Source: Rhizobium mongolense USDA 1844
GTDB lineage: Bacteria > Pseudomonadota > Alphaproteobacteria > Rhizobiales > Rhizobiaceae
DNA: 64,000 nt
Assembly: GCF_000419765.1 (NCBI RefSeq)
Contig: NZ_ATTQ01000019.1
Location: 50,647-114,646 of the forward strand
Direction: 5' to 3'
Shown here: piece after piece, positions 58,836 to 64,000 of the stretch
Layout: each line of letters starts with the position of its first letter
Numbering within the stretch: position 1 is the stretch's first letter
Notes under the pieces: model-generated
Told to the model about the DNA's origin: nothing
Database searches by the model: none
What the model saw: only the letters and a program-made list of their open reading frames with translations
Made by a program: the position numbers and the translations under genes

Positions 58836-59768
58836 TCAATCCTTCAGCAGGGTCTGCCGCAGCAGGATGATCAGCATGGAATAGGCAAGCAGCAGTGCGA
58901 GCAGAACCAGCGCGATGGCCGAGGCATAGCCGAAATCGAGCCGTCTGAATGCCTGGGTGAAGATATAGCTGGCGACGATCTGCGTCCGGTCCGCCGGTCC
59001 GCCGCCAGTCATGACGACAATGAGATCAGCAAAGTTCGACACCCAGACGGTCCGGAGCAAGACGGTGATGGCAATCGTCGGCGCAAGGAAGGGAAGCGTG
59101 ATCGAACGGAAGCGCTGGACCCAGCCGGCGCCATCGATCGATGCGGCTTCATAAAGGTCGCGGGGAATTGCCTGAAGCGCTGCGAGCAGCGTGATCGCGA
59201 AGAACGGGATGCCCCACCAGACATTGGCGATGATCGGTCCCCACATTGCATATTGCGGATCAGAAAGAATGTTGCCAGGCGCGCCGGTCAGCCCGAGGCC
59301 GAAGAGCCAGTGCGGAATGGGCCCGATCACCGGATTGAAAAGCCAGGCCCAATTGAGGCCCGCAAGGAAGGACGGAACCGCCCAGGGCAGAAAGACGAGT
59401 GCCTGGACGATACCCCTGCCCCAGAACGGCTTATCAAGCAAAAGCGCCAGGATGAGCCCGAAGATGAACTGCAAGATCACCGAAGCGCCGGTCCACCATA
59501 GCGTATTGCGAAGCGCGCCGTAAAAGGCCGCATCTTGCGAAAGGGCGCGGAAGTGCTCAAGCCCGATGAACCCGCCGGAAAATGGGTTCAGAAGCTGGAT
59601 ATCGCGAAAGGCGTAGGAAATGCCCACTGCCAGCGGCGCCAACATAACCGCGATGATGAGGATCAGCGACGGTGCGCTGTAGAGATACGGCTCCGAGGCA
59701 TCTGCAAGACGCTTCAGCCACGGCCTGCGATGGTGGCCCCTGTTCAACGTGTCGGCGATCATAGTCAT
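58836..59768 (-). CDS. carbohydrate ABC importer permease (MalF-like)
   Basis: A 310-residue CUT1 permease. Start at ATG 59768 (MTMIADTLN...); the open frame to 59906 has no ribosome site. About six helices, with EAA loop ALQAIPRDLYEAASIDGAGW and the end SMLIILLRQTLLKD. It is 86 nt downstream of the binding-protein gene. Confidence 0.92.
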   Translation of the reverse strand: MTMIADTLNRGHHRRPWLKRLADASEPYLYSAPSLILIIAVMLAPLAVGISYAFRDIQLLNPFSGGFIGLEHFRALSQDAAFYGALRNTLWWTGASVILQFIFGLILALLLDKPFWGRGIVQALVFLPWAVPSFLAGLNWAWLFNPVIGPIPHWLFGLGLTGAPGNILSDPQYAMWGPIIANVWWGIPFFAITLLAALQAIPRDLYEAASIDGAGWVQRFRSITLPFLAPTIAITVLLRTVWVSNFADLIVVMTGGGPADRTQIVASYIFTQAFRRLDFGYASAIALVLLALLLAYSMLIILLRQTLLKD

Positions 59769-59854
59769 CGGCCAAATTCCGGTTCGCGGCGCTGAGGGCG
59801 CCGTCTGTCTCGTCGGGAAGAATCGGCGGCGGATCGCTCCGCCGCCCCTGGCAC

Positions 59855-61114
59855 CTACTTTTTGGCCAGGAACTTCTGCTGCGCCTTGGTCAAGTAGTCG
59901 GCCCACTGATCGGCCAGCTCCTTTGGAGTAATGTCGCCAAGGAGTGCCTGCTGCGAGGTCTTGATCGCCAGCGAATCCTTGAAGAAGGCGAACTCTTCGA
60001 GGTAGGTCGGCATGACGGTCGGAACCGTGTTCGGGTCAGCCAGTTCCTCGAACCAGCCCTTGAACTGATCACCTGCATAGAAGGGATCCTTCTCGGCCGC
60101 AGTATAGGCCGGCAGAGCGCCGATCTTCTTGTTCCACTCGATGTTGCCTTCCGGACCTTCAAGCGTTGCAATCAGCTTCCAGGAAAGGTCCTTATTCTGG
60201 CTCGTCGTGAACATCGACCATCCCGCATAGCCGATCGTGGGGAAGGATTTGCCGTCCGGCCCCTTCGGCAGCGGGATGACGCCGAAGTCTTCCTTCTTCA
60301 TGCGCTCGGCAATGGCAATCAGAGCATCCGGATCCTGGTCGAGAAAGGCGCAGGTGCCGGAATAAAAGCCGGCAACGACCTCATTAAAGCCCCAGTTCAC
60401 ACTGTCCTTCGGCGCATAGCCCTTCTTGTAGAGGTCGACCATCCACTCGATACCCTTTGTCCAGCCGGGGCTGTTCATGGTCGAAGTGCCGTCTTCGTTG
60501 AAGTACTCGTTGTCGCCTGCCATGGAGGCTGCAAAGATCATCCAGCCATTTAAGCCGCCCGGGCCGCCGCGCATGCAGTAACCGTATTTTCCGGAGATCT
60601 TGGAGACCGCTTCGGAGGCCCTGGCAAATTCGTCCATCGTCTTCGGCGGTTCGTCAACGCCTGCTTCCTGGAGCAACTTCTTATTGTAGAACATGGCACG
60701 CAGATAGAAGCCGTAAGGCAGCATATAGGCCGTATCCTTGACATCGCGCCCGAGTTCGAGCGCGCGCGGCGTCAGTTCCTTGGTGTGCTCCCACTTTTCC
60801 AGATAGGGTTCAAGGCTTTCAAGCATGCCGTTGTTGCCGTAGAGCGAAAGCCAGGTGTCCGGCATTTCCATCACGTCTGGCGTGTCGCCCGCCGACACCA
60901 TTGTCGCGAACTTCTGGAAGGCTTCGTTCCACGGCAGCGAGATGATTTCGACCTTGGTGCCCGGGTTTTCGGCCTCGAACTTACCGACGATCGATTTGAG
61001 GGTCTCGGTGCGCTCCGGGCTGGTGATGACTTCGACGAGTTTCAGCGTCGTATCGGCAAAGGCCGTGCCTGCCATCATCGCTGCGAAGAGCGTTGCGGTT
61101 ATCAGTCTCTTCAT
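59855..61114 (-). CDS. family 1 carbohydrate-binding protein
   Basis: A 419-residue periplasmic binding protein with signal peptide MKRLITATLFAAMMAGTAFA. Mature domain has SIVGKFEAENPGTKVEIISL and typical C-terminal region TKAQQKFLAKK. ATG 61114 (or 61120, two codons earlier) follows AAGGGGG; the open frame to 61291 is not used. It binds a sugar for the two permeases. Substrate unknown; CUT1 systems take up oligosaccharides, polyols or glycerol phosphates. Confidence 0.9.
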   Translation of the reverse strand: MKRLITATLFAAMMAGTAFADTTLKLVEVITSPERTETLKSIVGKFEAENPGTKVEIISLPWNEAFQKFATMVSAGDTPDVMEMPDTWLSLYGNNGMLESLEPYLEKWEHTKELTPRALELGRDVKDTAYMLPYGFYLRAMFYNKKLLQEAGVDEPPKTMDEFARASEAVSKISGKYGYCMRGGPGGLNGWMIFAASMAGDNEYFNEDGTSTMNSPGWTKGIEWMVDLYKKGYAPKDSVNWGFNEVVAGFYSGTCAFLDQDPDALIAIAERMKKEDFGVIPLPKGPDGKSFPTIGYAGWSMFTTSQNKDLSWKLIATLEGPEGNIEWNKKIGALPAYTAAEKDPFYAGDQFKGWFEELADPNTVPTVMPTYLEEFAFFKDSLAIKTSQQALLGDITPKELADQWADYLTKAQQKFLAKK

Positions 61115-61151
61115 GTTCATTCCCCCTTTTCGGTGTTCTTTCAGTTGGCGG

Positions 61152-62318
61152 TTATGAAGCGGCGGCAATCGCCTCTTCGATATCCCTCCACAGTGCCTCG
61201 GTTCCTTCGAGGCCGACATGGAGGCGTACGGACCGCGGATGAATGCCAAAGGCATGCGCGGAATTCGGCTGCGCTTTCTGCTGGAGCACAACCTCGCCCG
61301 GTACGATCAGGCTTTCATGCCCACCCCAGCTTACACCCAGTTTGAAAAGCTTGAGGTGGTCGGCAAAGGCGCGGATATCGACACCTTCGCGGAAAATGAA
61401 CGAAAAGAGCCCCGATGTGCCATTGAGGCCAGTGGGCAGACGATTGGAAAGTCCCGGATGACAGACCTGCTCAACGACATCGAATTTCTGCAGGCGCTGG
61501 GCGATGGCCATCGCCGCAGTCTCGTGGGCCCTCATACGAAGCGGCAGCGTCCGGAGACCGCGGATGAGAAGCCAGGCGTCGAACGGCGAAAGCTTGGCGC
61601 CGAGATAGGGATAGGCCTCGGCCTTGATGCGCGCGATCATCTCCTTGGAACCGGCAATGACGCCGGCGACGACGTCGCTGTGGCCACCGAGATATTTCGA
61701 GGCCGAATGGATAACGAGATCGACGCCTAATGTCAGCGGCCGTTGGAAGAAGGGGCTCGCCCAGCTGTTGTCGATCATGGTAACGGCGCCATGCCGCTTG
61801 GCGAGTGCCGCAAGCGCGCCAACGTCATGGGCTTCCATGACCCAGCTCGTCGGGCTTTCCATGTAGAAGAGCCTCGCACCGGGCAGCGCCTTGGCGACTG
61901 CCTCCTCGTCGCGCCCGTCGACATAGGCGACCTCGATCCTCATCCGCTTCAGGATCGTGCCAAACAGGCGGAAAGCATCTGGGTAGACGTGCCTGACCGC
62001 TACGATCCGGTCACCGGGCTCTACAAAGCTCAGGACCGCCGATGAGATCGCCGCCATGCCGCTCGCAAAGCCGAGCGCATCTTCCGCGCCCTCGAGCTTG
62101 GCCAGCATCTCCTCGAACATCCGCACGGTCGGATTAAGCCCACGCGTATAGATCGGCCGCACCTTGTCGCCGCGATAGGAAGCGATCATGTCATCGTAGT
62201 CGGAGAAGGTGAAAAGCGACGTCTGAAAAATCGGCGGAACGACCGCATCCGCGAAGTGACCCTCGTCATGGGCGGTGATCAGCGAAGCAAGCTCGAATGG
62301 CTCCAAGCCGTTGCTCAT
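61152..62318 (-). CDS. Cys/Met-metabolism PLP-dependent enzyme
   Basis: A 388-residue fold-type I enzyme of the cystathionine gamma-synthase/beta-lyase group. PLP-Lys is K208 in IHSASKYLGGHSD; other marks are YTRGLNPTVRMFEEMLAKLE, ASGMAAISS and the sheet region TMIDNSWASPFFQRP. It performs a trans-sulfuration-type or related elimination on an amino-acid side chain. It lies between a GntR regulator (4-nt ATGA overlap) and a sugar importer, an unusual partner set. True substrate uncertain, including cystathionine, homocysteine or a non-sulfur analogue. Confidence 0.88.
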   Translation of the reverse strand: MSNGLEPFELASLITAHDEGHFADAVVPPIFQTSLFTFSDYDDMIASYRGDKVRPIYTRGLNPTVRMFEEMLAKLEGAEDALGFASGMAAISSAVLSFVEPGDRIVAVRHVYPDAFRLFGTILKRMRIEVAYVDGRDEEAVAKALPGARLFYMESPTSWVMEAHDVGALAALAKRHGAVTMIDNSWASPFFQRPLTLGVDLVIHSASKYLGGHSDVVAGVIAGSKEMIARIKAEAYPYLGAKLSPFDAWLLIRGLRTLPLRMRAHETAAMAIAQRLQKFDVVEQVCHPGLSNRLPTGLNGTSGLFSFIFREGVDIRAFADHLKLFKLGVSWGGHESLIVPGEVVLQQKAQPNSAHAFGIHPRSVRLHVGLEGTEALWRDIEEAIAAAS

Positions 62319-63037
62319 TTGGACATTTCCTTGATGTCTTCCTCGACAACCTCGAGGATTTTCAATGTTTCTTCGCGGGCAGCCTCGGCGTCTTGGGCAA
62401 CGATGGCGTTGAAAAGCGTGCGGTGGAACGGAAAGGACCGGCGCGCAAAGTCTTCCCGGTCGAATGGATGAGTCCAAAAGCGCTCGAAGGTCTCGCGCAT
62501 CTGCTCAAGAAGCTGGCCGAACAACGGGTTATGGGTTGCGTCATAAACAGCCATGTGAAAGGCGAGGTCTTCGGGACCGGACGTGCCCTTCGCTTGGTGC
62601 ACGCGCTCCATTTCATCGAGCTTCTCTTCGATGACGGCGAGGTCCCTGGCCGTTCTGCGCCGCGCAGCCACCATGCCTGCTTCGCATTCGATGCCGCGGC
62701 GAACCTCCAGCGTCTGCAGAAGGACGTCACGAAGATGCGCCGTGTCAAACGACAGCGGCATGTGGATGGTCGCCTTGGAAACCGGCTTCAAGAGATAGGT
62801 GCCGCTTCCCATGCGCGTCTCAATCACTCCAAGCGCCTGAAAGTGCCGGATCGCCTCGCGAATAGTCGAACGACCCACAGCAAGGGCTGCCATAAGTTCA
62901 CGTTCGGCAGGCAGCCTATCGCCTGCCTTAAGCTTCGCCGCCTCAACATAATGAGCCAGCGCCTCAGTCACCTGACGCGCACGATCCATGGCGGGAAGCG
63001 GCCGGATCAAAGGGGTATCGCCGACATTTGCCTTCAT
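62315..63037 (-). CDS. GntR/FadR-type (FCD) transcriptional regulator
   Basis: A 240-residue regulator with winged HTH (about 20-85: GDRLPAERELMAALAVGRST, IREAIRHFQALGVIETR) and an FCD domain (about 100-235) with DLAFHMAVYDATHNPLF and ending FHRTLFNAIVAQDAEAA. It heads the PLP-enzyme and sugar-importer operon, to which it is translationally coupled, and likely controls it. Upstream are ATTGGTCTGACG (a half-match to the FCD-type palindrome) and an inverted repeat TTTTCCGA / TCGGAAAA at 63149-63180. Confidence 0.88.
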   Translation of the reverse strand: MKANVGDTPLIRPLPAMDRARQVTEALAHYVEAAKLKAGDRLPAERELMAALAVGRSTIREAIRHFQALGVIETRMGSGTYLLKPVSKATIHMPLSFDTAHLRDVLLQTLEVRRGIECEAGMVAARRRTARDLAVIEEKLDEMERVHQAKGTSGPEDLAFHMAVYDATHNPLFGQLLEQMRETFERFWTHPFDREDFARRSFPFHRTLFNAIVAQDAEAAREETLKILEVVEEDIKEMSK

Positions 63038-63148
63038 GGTTCCCCAGTTGACTTCTTAAAGCAGCATTTCAAATTGGTCTGACGTCTTAGCATTTCGCAA
63101 AGACTCTGCGCCGTCAAGGTGGAGCAGCTGGTGAAGAGCAGATTCCAA

Positions 63149-63180
63149 TTTTCCGAAAAACCCTGCCTTAAATCGGAAAA
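63149..63180. promoter_or_regulatory. inverted repeat upstream of the GntR gene
   Basis: TTTTCCGA and TCGGAAAA, perfect 8-bp arms 16 nt apart, about 110 nt upstream of the GntR start. Candidate operator or hairpin. Confidence 0.4.
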
Positions 63181-63270
63181 CTGCCGATTAGCTTCTCCTA
63201 AAGTGCCGATCTAGGCCAACGATAGGAGTTTATTCCTGCTTCCGATGTTTTCGTATGCTGCGGAGTAGGA

Positions 63271-63426
63271 ATGGCGAATTTCCGTTCTCAGTTGGGTCTC
63301 GAGCTTCCTGTGCAGCGCGCCGATTTCACGGTCGGCTCGCCCTTTCCGGTAGCCGTCGCCCGCGTTTTCAAAGAGTCACACGTTTGGTCGGGGCTACGCG
63401 GTCGAACGGAAGCCACGATTGAATGA
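63271..63426 (+). CDS. possible small protein, 51 aa (may be a disrupted gene)
   Basis: A 51-codon frame with GGAGTAGGA before the ATG. Reading continues past its TGA in the same frame for another 39 codons with plausible composition (ARDLTTRYAPAGSYRAVRLG), so a longer gene may have been cut by a stop mutation. Its stop overlaps an ATG (ATGA) of another frame whose product has odd composition. No family recognised; low confidence. Confidence 0.3.
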   Translation: MANFRSQLGLELPVQRADFTVGSPFPVAVARVFKESHVWSGLRGRTEATIE

Positions 63427-63560
63427 GCACGGGACCTCACTACAAGATACGCCCCCGCTGGCTCGTACAGAGCGGTCCGCCTCGGGGACGAGAGAACGAG
63501 AGGGATAGTCATTTTTCAAAGTTCTCGTATCGTCTGCCCTCCGTAAGGGGAGTAGGCGTC

Positions 63561-63812
63561 ATGACGAGTTTGGTTCCGGACGCTTTTTACTGGGCGACGT
63601 CAGACAAGCACACAAACGGGCAGACAACCATTGTGCAGGTTTCTACCGTCTTCGGCGGAGATCCAGGCTATTGGACGCTCGCTATTGTCGGGTCAGATCA
63701 GCATCATATGATCGACGAGTTCGAGCTTATCGCTCGAGTGGAACCACCCGAAGAACACCTACTTCGGCAAGCCGCCGCATCAGGAACGCGCCCTGGTTCA
63801 TCCATTGCTTGA
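63561..63812 (+). CDS. truncated small protein fused to transposon sequence, 83 aa
   Basis: Starts ATG 63561 after AAGGGGAG. The first 60 residues (MTSLVPDAFYWATSDKHTNG, then VSTVFGGDPGYWTLAIVGSD) look native, with a beta-rich fold. From about residue 62 the sequence (PEEHLLRQAAASG) is the antisense of transposase remnant DNA, so the original C-terminus has been replaced by transposon sequence. Probably non-functional. No family named. Confidence 0.45.
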   Translation: MTSLVPDAFYWATSDKHTNGQTTIVQVSTVFGGDPGYWTLAIVGSDQHHMIDEFELIARVEPPEEHLLRQAAASGTRPGSSIA

Positions 63813-64000
63813 TCGTGCCGAACGGATGCTCGACGCTCTCGCGCCGCCGGTCGAGAATGTCGGGCCGGGCCGCGCCGCCATGCGGTCGAGCACCGCCTCG
63901 TTCTCAAGGCGCGACACGCGACGGAAGCTTTTGGTGCAGCGTTCGCGCAGATGGCACGCCTTGCAGGCGGCGCGGTTGGTGTAGTCGATCTTCACATTGT
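63766..64000 (-). pseudogene. IS1182-family transposase remnant, partial
   Basis: The minus strand encodes KIDYTNRAACKACHLRERCT and RRVSRLENEAVLDRMAAR, then after a frame change ESVEHPFGTIKQWMNQGAFL and MRRLAEVGV, all from the C-terminal zinc-knuckle and DDE region of IS1182-type transposases. The frameshift is near 63870, and the sequence stops matching near 63766. It runs off the right end of the window. It is a decayed copy and marks the right edge of the core-like region. Confidence 0.75.

Noticed and set aside
1..64000. CRISPR arrays, rRNA or tRNA genes
   Set aside because: No regularly spaced repeats and no cloverleaf-like segments were seen when reading the window by eye; a dedicated search was not possible.

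Overview
The right three quarters of this window (about 18.1-64 kb) read as a member of the Rhizobiaceae, most likely Rhizobium or a close relative. The reasons are the GC-rich coding, the kdpFABCDE layout with a tiny extra ORF in front, an Agrobacterium-type uronate dehydrogenase cluster, peptide-type ABC importers used for sugar derivatives, and an IS1182-type transposase remnant. I recognised all of this by eye; no searches were run.

Layout. (1) 1-17.9 kb is an accessory region, visibly poorer in G+C. It holds about 35 small, mostly unrecognised genes in short runs that are often translationally coupled and closed by clear hairpin terminators. The recognisable pieces point to a prophage, phage-plasmid or integrative element: a DUF5681-like terminase-associated protein, a serine recombinase, an HNH-like zinc protein, a 705-residue protein with three Ig-like repeats, an SGNH hydrolase domain and a SPRY-like tail (receptor-binding or tail-fibre type), a protein with the HxH motif of phage fibre tips, and a DUF2958 protein. 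No capsid, portal, large terminase or replication gene is visible. (2) 18.1-24.0 kb: LysR regulator, cupin, glutaryl-CoA dehydrogenase, a small glycine-rich membrane protein, a DUF4126-like membrane protein overlapping a mercuric-reductase-like flavoprotein, and a xylitol-dehydrogenase-like MDR enzyme. A decayed NADP oxidoreductase fragment follows. (3) 24.4-41.7 kb: a divergent catabolic regulon. Leftwards run a GntR/FCD regulator, uronate dehydrogenase, an SMP-30 lactonase, a DapA-family enzyme and a complete peptide-type ABC importer. Rightwards run a second peptide-type importer with fused ATPases and two enolase-superfamily sugar-acid dehydratases. Together these would import uronate-containing compounds and oxidise them to keto-deoxy acids. 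(4) 42.0-50.8 kb: a 27-codon ORF, kdpF-A-B-C-D-E and a ptsN-like gene, forming a high-affinity K+ uptake and sensing unit. (5) 51.1-56.9 kb: sulfate ABC importer (binding protein, CysT, CysW, CysA), a 1-Cys peroxiredoxin and a persulfide dioxygenase-rhodanese fusion. (6) 56.9-63.0 kb, leftwards: a GntR/FCD regulator, a Cys/Met-metabolism PLP enzyme and a four-gene carbohydrate ABC importer. (7) 63.2-64 kb: small genes interrupted by the remnant of an IS1182-family transposase.

The least explained structure lies in the accessory region. The leader of the 335-residue gene at 13816-14823 carries an intrinsic terminator whose loop is complementary to an upstream 10-nt segment, and four copies of a 17-bp element (core CTTAAGAGAAGCGCG) lie in and just upstream of that gene.
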